Shown here: piece after piece, positions 53,500 to 63,900 of the stretch | Layout of the letters: each line of letters starts with the position of its first letter | Numbering within the stretch: position 1 is the stretch's first letter | Source of the DNA: Phycisphaerae bacterium | GTDB taxonomy: Bacteria; Planctomycetota; Phycisphaerae; UBA1845; PWPN01 | Direction: 5' to 3' | Assembly (NCBI GenBank): GCA_035384605.1 | Contig: DAOOIV010000002.1 | Span: 87,044 to 151,043, forward strand | DNA length: 64,000 nt | Made by a program: the position numbers and the translations under genes | Notes under the pieces: model-generated | Told to the model about the DNA's origin: nothing | Seen by the model: only the letters and a program-made list of their open reading frames with translations | The model's database searches: none

Positions 53500-56259
53500 A
53501 TGCTGGTCACGACGTCGCACATCGACGAGCAGTTCGTCGGCGACGGCGGCACGGCCAACGTCTACTACGACATGCACGATCTACAGGCGGACTGCCAGGA
53601 CCCCGATCCGGACCTGGAAGGCAAGTTCCGCCTGGCACTCAAGAAGCTCGAAGGCCTCATGTACGCCGCCCTGGGGGCCGTGCCCAAGAGCTATGCCAAC
53701 CGTGAGCAGTGGTGGAAACAGGAGCACCTGCGGTGCCTGTGGCCCGAGCAGACTTTCCTGCACAACTCCGGCCAATACCCGCCGCCGGCGCCGGGGCTTT
53801 TCAAGGGCTGGTATTGGCAAACGGCGGCCATCGGCCAGATCGGCGGCCAGCTCCGTGGTTCAAGCCACACGATCAGCCCGACGGGCTACTTCGACTGGTC
53901 GCGAAGCGACGTCCTGCCCAAGCAGTACCTGCGCCTGCGTCACGACGCCGCGTGGTTCCCGCAGGATGCGGTCGCCCGAGTGTGCGTTGGCGGCGAGTCC
54001 TACGACGACCCGGTGCCCAATCAGGCGGTCCGAGTAACCTGGACGGTGCCGCAGGCCAAACGCGGCAAGGTCCAGACCGCCACACTGTTCTACAAGGCCG
54101 GCGGCGGGTCGTTGCTGCAACTGACGATGACGACCTCCGACGGCGGTGCATCGTACTGGGCCGAGGTCCCGGGCCAGCCCAACGAGACGCAGGTGTTGTT
54201 CTATCTTCGCGTGGTCAGCAACGAATCGCCCGCCGTCACCGTCTTCGAGCCGCACGGCACGACGCCCGATGCGGCGCCCACGCTGGCCAACATCCCGGCG
54301 GATGATCCCAACTCGCCGCCGGGCAGCGGCCACACCAAGCAGCAGGCGGGTTCGTGCTACTACTATTATGTCCTGCAGCACAAGGCCCCGTATGCCAACG
54401 GCTTCCCCGAACTGATCTGGGAGGAGTACACCGGCGAGAAACGCCAATGCCTCAAACGCTGCACCGGCACCTGGCAGATGGCCCCCTGGACCACCATCCG
54501 CCCCGGGCTGATCAACCTTGCCCGGTTCTGTCTGCAGTACCTGGGCAACTCCTTCCAGCACCATCCGGGCCATCGCGGCCCGGCCCCGGCGTGCTGCTTC
54601 AACATGCCCATCCTGTGGCGCTGGACCGGCGGCAATCTGCCCTGGCTCTACCGTGACGGCGGCAAGGGCGGCGGCGACGGCGTCCGCCCGTTGCACAACA
54701 ATCCCACGCAGGCCAACGCCGGCGACGTCCGCTGCCGGAAAACCTGGCGCGGGCTGCCCGAGCCGTTCGACTACGCGCCCTCGATGGCCTGGGGCACGGA
54801 GGCCTATGAGTACGGGCATGATGAGAGCTGGCTGCCCTGGCCGCAGTTCGCCTCGTTCCAGTTCATCAACGACCCGATGGGCAACAGCGAGTGGCCCGGG
54901 CCGGGCCTGTTCCCGTACCACGGCAAGGACCGGGGCCTGCGTGAGGGCGACCGCATCAGCAAGGTCCATCTCTGGGAGATCATCAAGGCGGTCGACTATC
55001 TGATCGAGTACGGCCTGTGGTTCACGCGATCGGTCGAGACGTGCAAGAAAACGCCGACGACGTGCTACCCGCTCGAAGTCGACGGCGGACCCATGCCCTG
55101 GGGCTACTGGATCGACGATTGGGGCGACGGCAATCCCACGGAGGGCATCTACTGCTACGCTGCCTGCCAGCGCGGCCCGTGTCCGTACCCCTGGACCGAT
55201 CCGATTGTTCCCTGGAACCGGCCGGCGACGATTGAGGACTGCCGCCTGGCTCGAGGCGATGGCGTCGCCGCCGGCCTGTGCGGCAAGCTCGCTCGGTACG
55301 AGGAATGGTGCGACGGCGGTTGCCCCGACGCCGATCCGCCGAAGGACAGCTACCATACCCGGCGCGCCGGCTGCTACAACAACAGCGAGCACGAGTATCC
55401 GTATCAAACGCCGAACGACTACTGGGAGGTCTGCAGCCACGTATTCTGGACGGGGCCGGATGATCCGCAGTGCACCTTCCACCATCACATCCGCGAGGGC
55501 AGCACGAACGGGTACGCCTGCTACCTCTGCGGGCCGGCACACTACTACAACGCCATCGGCGAGGGTTACTACCCGCAGGCCGAAGGCGGCGGGCGAATCT
55601 GGTCGGCGGTGGATGAGGATCACGGCAACGGCTGCGCCAAGTACCGCTACGGCGATCACGGCAACCCGGCGTGGGAGGACCAGCGCGGACCGCAGTACAA
55701 CAAGCCCTTGGGCAACAGCTCCACGCAGGCCTTCGTCTGCCATCACGGCTCCGGCGGTAGCGAGGTCACGTCGGTACCGTTCGATACGATCGTGGACGTC
55801 GAGTGGTCCGGGCCGACCGTGCCGTGGGCGGAGGATCGTGGATGCGAGTATGAGTGCGATGACTTCCACGACTGGAGCGAGGTGGTGCCCGAGATCCCGG
55901 GCCTCGGCTGGTTCGGGCCGTACGGCACGAGCTTCGTCCGCGAGCCGCTCTGCAAGGAGTTCGAGCACTACCACTTCGACGCGGGACCGTACTCGCGCGT
56001 GCGATGCCGATTCCCCAGCGGGGTCTATCCGAACTGCAACGGGACCACCGTCTACCAGAACGTCGACCTGAACCTCAACGGCAACGGCGTGCCGCAGCTC
56101 CGCGACTACGACCTGACCATCCGCAAGCTCAATCCGGACGGGACGCCCATCGTGCCGGCCGTCTATCCCGACACGATCATCGAGCAGCGGGCGTCGGACA
56201 CGATCTTCACCGCCGACGCCGTGCAATGCCCGTTCGACACCTGGAAGGGAGGACTCTGA
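53500..56259 (+). CDS. Very large Cys/Trp/Tyr-rich tail-region protein
   Basis: 919 residues from ATG 53500 (ATG 53470 alternative). The N-terminal quarter is ordinary. A middle beta domain (VRVTWTVPQAKRGKVQTATLFYKAGG, about 180-280) resembles an Ig-like/FN3 fold. From about 285 to the end there are more than 35 Cys, many in close pairs (PACCFN, YCYAACQRGPC, CDGGC, YACYLCG, CEYEC), with many Trp, Tyr, His and Pro. This suggests disulfide- or metal-stabilised surface structure. No family recognised. By position a tail fibre, tip or adhesin-like protein. Confidence 0.75.
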   Translation: MLVTTSHIDEQFVGDGGTANVYYDMHDLQADCQDPDPDLEGKFRLALKKLEGLMYAALGAVPKSYANREQWWKQEHLRCLWPEQTFLHNSGQYPPPAPGLFKGWYWQTAAIGQIGGQLRGSSHTISPTGYFDWSRSDVLPKQYLRLRHDAAWFPQDAVARVCVGGESYDDPVPNQAVRVTWTVPQAKRGKVQTATLFYKAGGGSLLQLTMTTSDGGASYWAEVPGQPNETQVLFYLRVVSNESPAVTVFEPHGTTPDAAPTLANIPADDPNSPPGSGHTKQQAGSCYYYYVLQHKAPYANGFPELIWEEYTGEKRQCLKRCTGTWQMAPWTTIRPGLINLARFCLQYLGNSFQHHPGHRGPAPACCFNMPILWRWTGGNLPWLYRDGGKGGGDGVRPLHNNPTQANAGDVRCRKTWRGLPEPFDYAPSMAWGTEAYEYGHDESWLPWPQFASFQFINDPMGNSEWPGPGLFPYHGKDRGLREGDRISKVHLWEIIKAVDYLIEYGLWFTRSVETCKKTPTTCYPLEVDGGPMPWGYWIDDWGDGNPTEGIYCYAACQRGPCPYPWTDPIVPWNRPATIEDCRLARGDGVAAGLCGKLARYEEWCDGGCPDADPPKDSYHTRRAGCYNNSEHEYPYQTPNDYWEVCSHVFWTGPDDPQCTFHHHIREGSTNGYACYLCGPAHYYNAIGEGYYPQAEGGGRIWSAVDEDHGNGCAKYRYGDHGNPAWEDQRGPQYNKPLGNSSTQAFVCHHGSGGSEVTSVPFDTIVDVEWSGPTVPWAEDRGCEYECDDFHDWSEVVPEIPGLGWFGPYGTSFVREPLCKEFEHYHFDAGPYSRVRCRFPSGVYPNCNGTTVYQNVDLNLNGNGVPQLRDYDLTIRKLNPDGTPIVPAVYPDTIIEQRASDTIFTADAVQCPFDTWKGGL

Positions 56260-56576
56260 TGGCCGTGACGTTCGTGGACATCGGCGATACCCGCGTCTGG
56301 CTTTGTGCGTACAACCCCCGTGATGCCAGGACGCGGCTCTACTGCGACTTCGTCGTGGCCAGGGTGCGAGAGTTGCTGGCCGGCAAGACGCCTGCCGAGG
56401 TCCATGCCTGGGCCAAGGAACACCTTCCGCACCGGCGGGAGTTGATCGAGTACATCGAGGCGGGCGGGGAATTGCCCCGCGATACGGAGCCCGGCCGGCT
56501 TGCGGTCACGCCGGGGCAGGAGGCCTTCGAGGCCCCGATCGTGGCCCATATCAGAAGTCAAGGAGGACAGACGTGA
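56259..56576 (+). CDS. Small tail-region protein, unknown
   Basis: 105 residues; AGGGAGG precedes ATG 56259, which overlaps the previous stop. VTFVDIGDTRVWLCAYN is followed by helices (ARVRELLAGKTPAEVHAWAKE, RRELIEYIEAGGELP). No known domain. Its end overlaps the next start by 4 bp. Confidence 0.65.
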   Translation: MAVTFVDIGDTRVWLCAYNPRDARTRLYCDFVVARVRELLAGKTPAEVHAWAKEHLPHRRELIEYIEAGGELPRDTEPGRLAVTPGQEAFEAPIVAHIRSQGGQT

Positions 56577-57118
56577 TTGTCGTGGAAGACATGAGATCGG
56601 TCGGGGACCTGATTCAGTTCGCCGCGTGGGTGCTGGTCGTCGTCGGGCTGCGGCGGGCGGTATTCGCCTCGTTCCTGGCCCGGGAGCTTGGGTGGCGCCG
56701 ACGGCGCCGCGAGAGCAGGCGGATGATGCACCTGCAGCGGCTGCGCTGGGAGATCAATCACCGGACGCGATACGATGCGCGGGTGGAACAGGGCGATCCG
56801 CTGACGGCCCCGCAGCCGCTCACCGACGAGGAGGTCGCGGCCCGCGGGCGGGAGTTCGAGGCCCTGGCGGTCGGGACGCTCTGGGCCCGGGCGTGGGCCT
56901 ACTTCCTGGAGTGCGCGATGTGCCAGTCGTTCTGGCTGGCCTTGCTGCTCATCGTGGTCTTCGGCCGCGCCGGGCTGGCGGCGGCCGTGGTCAGCGCCCT
57001 GGCCTACGGAGCGGTGGCGGCGACGATCGAAAGCCAGGCATCCGCCTTCGGTCCGAGACCGGCCGGACCGCGAGGGGCGGTAACGCCGGGGTGCAAGGGG
57101 TGTAGCCAAGGTCAGTGA
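56573..57118 (+). CDS. Membrane protein at the end of the tail operon
   Basis: 181 residues. A hydrophobic N-terminal segment (LIQFAAWVLVVVGLRRAVF), a basic cytoplasmic-like stretch (WRRRRRESRR), then two hydrophobic segments (SFWLALLLIVVFGRAGLAAAVV, AYGAVAATI pattern) at about 120-160. The C-terminus ends CKGCSQG. It could be a holin or membrane anchor, but no lytic enzyme is adjacent. Last clearly phage-operon gene. Confidence 0.65.
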   Translation: MIVVEDMRSVGDLIQFAAWVLVVVGLRRAVFASFLARELGWRRRRRESRRMMHLQRLRWEINHRTRYDARVEQGDPLTAPQPLTDEEVAARGREFEALAVGTLWARAWAYFLECAMCQSFWLALLLIVVFGRAGLAAAVVSALAYGAVAATIESQASAFGPRPAGPRGAVTPGCKGCSQGQ

Positions 57119-57229
57119 TGCGTATCACCCATTAGCTTTCGATTAGGTCCCGCCATCTGCGTGCCTGCAAGAGATGGACTGGTAAGTCCGTATTTACAAA
57201 TCCTAAATAATTGTCTTTTAAATACTTAT

Positions 57230-57269
57230 GGCAACACGGGTCGATAGGGTTGCCGTGGCGCCCTTTTTT
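57230..57269 (+). terminator. Candidate terminator behind the phage late genes
   Basis: GGCAAC (57230-57235) pairs with GTTGCC (57249-57254) and a six-T run follows at 57264-57269 after a short GC-rich stretch. The surrounding 57119-57290 is clearly lower in GC than the coding regions (for example around 57190-57228), marking a real boundary between transcription units. Confidence 0.4.
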
Positions 57270-57290
57270 CGGGGCGGCTTCGGCGCGCTG

Positions 57291-57318
57291 TTGACATTGA
57301 CATAACATGTGCTATACT
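57291..57318 (+). promoter_or_regulatory. Strong sigma-70-type promoter of the helicase-methylase pair
   Basis: TTGACA (57291-57296), a 16-bp spacer and TATACT (57313-57318): a perfect -35 and a near-perfect -10. The start codon of the helicase is about 50 bp downstream. ATCGC-ACCAC-GCGAT (about 57326-57340), just after the expected start point, is a possible operator for the helicase's own Xre domain. Confidence 0.75.
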
Positions 57319-57370
57319 ACCGCAGAATCGCACCACGCGATGCCTTGTTAAACACGGGCCGAGGTTGTGC

Positions 57371-60300
57371 ATGACCGGCGACGCGACATCTTCCGGGCTT
57401 CCTTCGGACTACTCGACTCGGATCAAGCAGTTCCGCGCCCGCCTGGGCCTGACGCAGATGGAACTGGCGACGCGGCTGGGGGTCTCGTTCGCCACAGTGA
57501 ATCGGTGGGAGAACGGCCAGACCAAGCCATCTCCCGTGTGCTGGCTACAGCTCCAGCGCATGGACGAAGGCGATACGGGAGCGGAGCCCGAAACCGTTCA
57601 GCCCGCCGAGAAGCCAATCATCGATTTTACCAGTTCCCCCAACGTGGTTCGAGCGCTCGCCGAGGGCGAACGCCTGGGCTTCGGTCACCTGTTCAACCCC
57701 GTGTTTGCCACCGAGATTTCGCAGATCGACCCCTTGCCCCACCAGCGAATCGCGGTCTACGAACAAATGCTGAAGCAGTTCCCCCTCCGGTTCCTGCTCG
57801 CGGATGACGCCGGCGCGGGCAAGACGATCATGACGGGCCTCTATATTCGTGAAATGAAGGCCCGTCGCCTGATCAAGCGCGTCCTGATCGTGGCGCCCGC
57901 AGGACTGATCGGCAACTGGAAGCGCGAGTTGGCCACGCTGTTCAGCCTTGAGTTCCGCATCGTCACGGGGGCTGATGCCAGAGATGCAAACCCGTTCGTG
58001 GGCGAGGAGAGCGACTGCGTTATCGTCAGCGTCGACACGCTCGCCGGCGCGAAGACGTTTGCACGCCTTCGGGAACCCGACGTTGTTCCGTACGATCTTG
58101 TTGTTTTCGACGAAGCGCACAAGCTCTCCGCCGATCGCGGAAGCGACCTTCGCGTCCGCAAAACGGACCGTTACCGGCTGGCCGAAGCGCTGGCGGGTGT
58201 GGGCGGCGTCGGTGAAGCCTGGACGTTACCTTGGACGGCACATCACCTGTTGCTGCTGACCGCCACGCCCCACCAAGGCAAAGATTACCCGTACTACGCC
58301 CTGTGGCGTCTGCTTGAGCCGGAGGTTCTTGCGACGCCGGAGGCATTCGATGAGTACCCGCCCGAGCGTCGCCGTGCACACTTCATCCGGCGCACAAAGG
58401 AGGAGATGGTTCACATCAGCGGCAAGCCGCTGTATCCGAAGCGCATCTCCGACACTTTGGGGTACGACCTCACCCAAGGTCCGATCAGCGAACAGACGCT
58501 CTACGACGAGACAACCGACTACATGCGCCATGTCTATAACCGCGCGAAGGTTCTGAATCGCTCCGCGGCACGGCTGGCGATGAGCGTGTTGCAGCGCCGC
58601 CTCGCAAGTTCCACCTACGCCCTGCTGCGGTCGTTCGAGCGTCGAATCGAAAAGCTGGACCAGTTGATCCGCCAAGTCCAGGAGGGAAGGCTTACCGAGG
58701 AGCAGCTTGTCGTCCTCCAGCGCCGTCTCGCCGAGGAAGACGACGTCCTGGATACCAAAACTGCTGACGAGGAAGGCACGGAAAACGGGCGAGAGGAGCA
58801 TGAAATCTCCGAGGAGCGGCTGCTCGCCGGCGTCATCGCCGCTTCCCTGACCGACCTGGTCGTCGAGCGTGAGCAGGTCGTCGCGCTGCGCGACCTTGCC
58901 CGCAAGGTCTATGACCAGGGCGCGGAGTCCAAGTTCGACAAGCTGCGCGAAGTGCTGACCGATCCGAAGTTTGTCGGCGAGAAGTTCATCGTATTCACGG
59001 AACACCGCGATACGCTCGACTACCTCGTCCAGCGCCTTGGCGGCATGGGCTACACCGGCCAGATCGCCCAAATCCACGGTGGCATGGATTACATCGAACG
59101 CCAGGAACAGGTCGAACGATTCCGTCGCCCTCATAATGATGGTGGTGCCCGGTTCATGATCTGCACCGACGCGGCGGCGGAGGGCATCAACCTTCAGTTC
59201 TGTTGGATCATGATCAACTTCGACGTGCCCTGGAATCCGGCCCGCCTGGAACAGCGCATGGGCCGCATCCACCGCTACGGCCAGAAGCACGACCCCGTAC
59301 ACATCGTCAACCTCGTCGCTCCCAAGACGCGCGAGGGCCTCGTCCTTCAAACGCTACTGAAGAAGCTGGAGACCATCCGCGATAGGCTGGGCAGCGAAAA
59401 GGTCTTCGACTCCATTGGCCGCCTCTTCGAGGGCGTCTCGCTCAAACAGTACATGGAACAGGCCGTTGTCGAGGGCGCGGATGTCGCCGCGCACCAGCTC
59501 GAGGGTCGGCTGACCGAGGAGCAGGTCGCGGCCTTGGCCGCAAGGGAGAGGATGTTGTACGGCGACGGCGGCGATGTGGCCCGCCAGCTTCCGCGGTTGC
59601 GCGACGACTTGGAGCAGGAAGCCTATTGCCGGTTGCTGCCCGGCTACGTCCGCCACTTCATCGAAAACGCTGCCCCGCTCGTGGATATCGAAATCGACGG
59701 GCACCTGGACGGGTGCTTTTCACTGCGGCCCGCCCGCAAGGGTGCGGTCGATCCCCTGATTCACGCATTGGAAATGTACCCGGCGAAGCAGCGCGGCTGT
59801 TTGACCGTCAACAGACCGGACCCGGACAACAAGGACCGTGCGATTTGGCTGCATCCCGGCGAGCCGGTGTTTGAACGCTTCCGGGGGTTGGTCAGCGAGC
59901 GTCTGGGCGACCAGGCTCTGCGCGGCGCGGTCTTCATCGACCCGACCACCGAGAAGCCGTACCTGTTCCACCTCGCCTTGATCAGCGTCATTCGCCAAGC
60001 TGACCCTGAGCTGCCCGACCTGGCCTCCGAGGAAACGCTCGACTGCCAGCTCGTCGGCGTCAAGCAGTACGAAGGGGCCGAGGTCGTGCTCTGCCCCGTT
60101 GAGCACCTGCTTCTGCTCAAGGGCGGCCACGGCCTGCCCGCCGCCGCACAACGCCTGGCGGTGACGGCCGGGAAGCTCAAAGAGCAGGCCGAGGCCTTCA
60201 TCATGGAGCGCGTCGCCCGGGGGCTTGCGGTCCAGCGCCGCAACGCCATGTTGGACACACTGCCCGAGCGCGAGCAATTCATCCGGCGTGGGTTCGACTT

Positions 60301-60946
60301 CCAGGAGGCCGAGCTTGCCGCCGCCCGTGTCAAGCAGTCGGAGAAAGCTCGCTCCGGCAACGCGGCCGCGATAAAGGCCCTCAAGGAGATCAAGGAGCAG
60401 CAGCGTTCGCTCGCCCAGCGGCGCCACGCCGCCTTGGCGACCATCCGGCGCGAACCCGAACTGATCGCGCCCGGACATCTGACCTTTCTGGCCCACGCCC
60501 TCGTCGTGCCCTCATCCGATCCGGCCGACCTCGAACGTCACGACGCCGAGGTCGAGAAGGTGGCGATGGACCTGGCCCGAGCCTTCGAGGAAGCGTGTGG
60601 GGCGACGGTCAAGGACGTCCACACGCCCGAACTGGCGCGAGCCGCCGGGCTGACCGACAACCCCGGCTTCGACCTGCTATCGATCTATCCCGACGGACAG
60701 CGGCGGGCCATCGAGGTCAAGGGCCGGGCCAGCACCGGAGACGTGGAGGTGTCGAGCAACGAATGGGCGCGTGCCGCCAACCTGCGCGAGGGCTACTGGC
60801 TCTACGCCGTCTACGACTGCGCCACGCCCAACCCGCGACTGGTGCGGGTACAGGACCCGTTCGGCAATCTGCTGGCCAAGGCCAAGGGCAGCGTTCTGAT
60901 CAGCGCCAACCAGATTACACAAGCCGCCAAGGAATCTATCGCGTGA
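57371..60946 (+). CDS. Xre-SNF2 helicase-DUF3883 defence protein (DrmD-like)
   Basis: 1191 residues from ATG 57371 (GAGG upstream). Three parts: an Xre-type HTH (FRARLGLTQMELATRLGVSF, about 20-65), an SF2/SNF2 motor with motif I ADDAGAGKTIMTGLYI (about 142-157), motif II FDEAHK (about 245), VFTEHRDTLDYLV and the GRIHRYGQ arginine-finger motif (about 630), and a C-terminal DUF3883 nuclease-like domain (NPGFDLLSIY, AIEVKGRA, about 1095-1175). The ADDAGAGKT form is typical of the DISARM drmD branch. The stop overlaps the methylase GTG start, indicating coupled translation. It probably acts on incoming phage DNA. Confidence 0.85.
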   Translation: MTGDATSSGLPSDYSTRIKQFRARLGLTQMELATRLGVSFATVNRWENGQTKPSPVCWLQLQRMDEGDTGAEPETVQPAEKPIIDFTSSPNVVRALAEGERLGFGHLFNPVFATEISQIDPLPHQRIAVYEQMLKQFPLRFLLADDAGAGKTIMTGLYIREMKARRLIKRVLIVAPAGLIGNWKRELATLFSLEFRIVTGADARDANPFVGEESDCVIVSVDTLAGAKTFARLREPDVVPYDLVVFDEAHKLSADRGSDLRVRKTDRYRLAEALAGVGGVGEAWTLPWTAHHLLLLTATPHQGKDYPYYALWRLLEPEVLATPEAFDEYPPERRRAHFIRRTKEEMVHISGKPLYPKRISDTLGYDLTQGPISEQTLYDETTDYMRHVYNRAKVLNRSAARLAMSVLQRRLASSTYALLRSFERRIEKLDQLIRQVQEGRLTEEQLVVLQRRLAEEDDVLDTKTADEEGTENGREEHEISEERLLAGVIAASLTDLVVEREQVVALRDLARKVYDQGAESKFDKLREVLTDPKFVGEKFIVFTEHRDTLDYLVQRLGGMGYTGQIAQIHGGMDYIERQEQVERFRRPHNDGGARFMICTDAAAEGINLQFCWIMINFDVPWNPARLEQRMGRIHRYGQKHDPVHIVNLVAPKTREGLVLQTLLKKLETIRDRLGSEKVFDSIGRLFEGVSLKQYMEQAVVEGADVAAHQLEGRLTEEQVAALAARERMLYGDGGDVARQLPRLRDDLEQEAYCRLLPGYVRHFIENAAPLVDIEIDGHLDGCFSLRPARKGAVDPLIHALEMYPAKQRGCLTVNRPDPDNKDRAIWLHPGEPVFERFRGLVSERLGDQALRGAVFIDPTTEKPYLFHLALISVIRQADPELPDLASEETLDCQLVGVKQYEGAEVVLCPVEHLLLLKGGHGLPAAAQRLAVTAGKLKEQAEAFIMERVARGLAVQRRNAMLDTLPEREQFIRRGFDFQEAELAAARVKQSEKARSGNAAAIKALKEIKEQQRSLAQRRHAALATIRREPELIAPGHLTFLAHALVVPSSDPADLERHDAEVEKVAMDLARAFEEACGATVKDVHTPELARAAGLTDNPGFDLLSIYPDGQRRAIEVKGRASTGDVEVSSNEWARAANLREGYWLYAVYDCATPNPRLVRVQDPFGNLLAKAKGSVLISANQITQAAKESIA

Positions 60947-63900
60947 CCGACTTCCCAAGGTTGATTGAACACGCGTTTCCGCTCAAGCAAGCGTCGCTGG
61001 ACAGCGTGCACGAGAAGAACGTCCGCCACGGGCACATCTCGACGCTGCACATCTGGCCGGCGAGGCGGCCGCTGGCGGCCTGCCGGGCGGCGCTGATCGC
61101 TACGCTCCTGCCCGATCCATCGGCAAGTCCCAAGCCCGAGGGAATGACCGACACCCAGTGGGAGGCCGAGATCAAGCGGCGCCGCCGGGAACTCTGCGAG
61201 AAGATCGGCGGCAAGGTGGTCACGAAGAACGAGAAGAAGAAGATGCCCAACGGCCAGACCGTGGAGCGCATCAAGGAGGAGACCGTCGGCGGCATCCTGC
61301 ACTGGGGCCGGGAGACTGAGAACGCCGAGACGCTTGAATGGTTCCGCCAGGAAATCCGCAAGGCCTACGGCGGGCGCGCCCCCAAGGTGCTCGATCCGTT
61401 CGCCGGGGGCGGGGCCATTCCGCTGGAGGCCATGCGGCTGGGCTGCGAGGCGACGGCCATCGACATCAACCCCGTCGCCTGGTTCATCCTCAAATGCACG
61501 CTGGAGTATCCGCAGAAGCTGGCCGGGCAGACCCGCCCGCTGCCGGAGTTCATTCTGCACAACGACGCCTTCATGGCCGAGTTCTTCAAGAAGGCCAAGG
61601 GCTACGGCGAGGCGGAGGTCACCGCCGCATTGAAGCGGCTGCACAAGTCGCTCAAGAAGAAGACCAAGGACACGGGCAAGGGTAGGCAAGGCGCGCTGCC
61701 GTTCGCGCCGTTGGCGAGTACGGAGGGCGAGGAACTCCTGGCCGACCTGGCCTGGCACGTCCGCGCCTGGGGCCAGTGGGTGCTGGATCGCGCCCGGCGG
61801 GAGCTGGCCCAGTGCTACCCCACCTATGCCGACTTCGAGCCGATCAAGAAGGACCACATCGCCTACGAGCACCAGCCGATGCGCCTCGTGCCGCTCAAGG
61901 ACGATGGCACGCCGGACATCGACTCGCTGAACGCCGAGTTCACCGAGGAGTACCTGGCTGACAAGCGCAATCCGCGCTGGGTCGCCAAGCCGACGGTCGC
62001 CTATCTCTGGGCGCGGACGGTTGTCTGCAAGAACTGCCGGGCCACGGTTCCGCTGCTCAAGACCCGCTGGCTGTGCAAGAAGCCCAACAAGCGGGTACTT
62101 CTGACGATGGAGCCGAACGCCGACCGCACGGCCGTCGTGTTCGGCGTGGATGCGAGCGTTCCAGCCAAGGGTGGCAACGCAGCCCAGAAGCGCGAGCATG
62201 ACAAGCGACTCGGTGCGGGCACGATGAGCCGGGCAGGAGCGCAGTGCCCGTGTTGTGGCGCGATCAACACGATGGAAGACATTCGGTTGGAAGGCAAGGC
62301 CGGTCGGCTGGGCAGCGTCATGACCGCCGTGGTCGTCGATACGCCCGCTGGCAAGGAATATCGACTGCCCACCGAGCATGAACTGGCCGTCGCCACGCCG
62401 AGTGAGGAGCAGGTCCAAGCCGCGTTCAAGGATGTGCCCTTCGGTGTGCCCGATGAGCCGACGCCCGCCGGCGGCGGAAGCGGTGCGGGCCGCGCGTTCA
62501 GCGTGCAGGGCTACGGGCTGATGAAGTGGCGAGACCTGTTCACGCCGCGCCAACTCATGGCGTTGGGCACCTTCGTCGCCGCCACCCGCGCCGCCCGCTG
62601 CGACATGGCATTCCCGCAACTCCCGCCCGAGTGGATCGAAGCGATTTCGGCCTACCTTGCGTCAATTCTCGACTTTGTCATCAATCGAAACAGCACTATC
62701 TGCACATGGACGCTTACACGCCAAACCACCCGTAGTACATTCGCTCGATTTGCTCTCCCAATATCGTGGGATTTCTCGGAAGCGTCAGTTCTTGAGCAGG
62801 GCTCCGGCGGGTATTCAGGAGCAATAGATTGGATAGGACGCTGCATCGACCACACCTTATCCTTCGCCACGGATTGTCCTGCGCCGTCCGTCGAACAACG
62901 TTCCGCAACCGCGCCGTCCGACAAGGGATACGATGTCGTACTCACCGATCCGCCTTACTACGATGCGATCCCGTATTCCGACTTGATGGACTACTTTCAT
63001 ATCTGGCTCCGTCGAACTCTGTTCGGTATATCGCCGTCCGTCGACGCCGCATTCGCCCACACCTTATCGCCTAAATGGGATAGCGAGGCCAACGACGGCG
63101 AGCTTATTGACGACTGTAGCCGCCACGGGAATGATGCTGCACTAAGTAAACATGTGTACGAAGACGGCATGGCCCGGGTATTTGGCTCGTGCTGTGAGGC
63201 ACTGAAACCAGAAGGCCGATTGGTCATCGTCTTTGCCAACAAGCAGCCAGATGCGTGGGAAACACTCGTATCGGCAATCATACGCGCAGGCTTTGTCGTT
63301 GATGGAAGCTGGCCAATTCAAACAGAAATGGGCAACCGCACGCGCGCTCTTGTCGGGGCCGCGCTCGCGTCTTCTGTCTGGCTCGTTTGCAAGAAGCGTC
63401 CCGCCACCGCCAAGCCCGGCTGGGACAACAAGGTCTTGGAGGAGATGCGGGCGAACATTGCAGAGAAGCTGCGGGACTTCTGGGACGCCGGCATCCGCGG
63501 GCCGGACTTTGTCTGGGCGGCGACCGGCCCGGCGCTGGAGGCGTACAGCAAGCACCCGGTCGTGCGCAAGGCCAACGAGCCCAACGCCACGATGAACGTG
63601 GGCGAGTTCCTCAACCATGTCCGCCGGATGGTCGTGGACTACGTCGTCGGCCAGGTGCTCTCGGGAGAGGACCCGGAGACACGGGGACGGGGAGACGCGG
63701 CGATTGGCAACTTGGACGAGGTGACGGCCTACTACCTGCTGCACCGCCACAACTTCGGCATGGACGAAGCGCCCGTCGGCGCGTGCATCCTCTACGCCAC
63801 GGCGTGCAGCCTGTCCGATGCCGAACTGGAGAAGACGTGGGACATCCTCTCACGCACCGGCAGCGACGCGGCTGCGGAGGAGGATAGCGAAGCCGAAGAA

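Noticed and set aside
57119..57290. Right end of the prophage in the lower-GC gap
   Set aside because: The gap is a plausible boundary by composition, but no copy of the tRNA-Gly 3' end occurs there.
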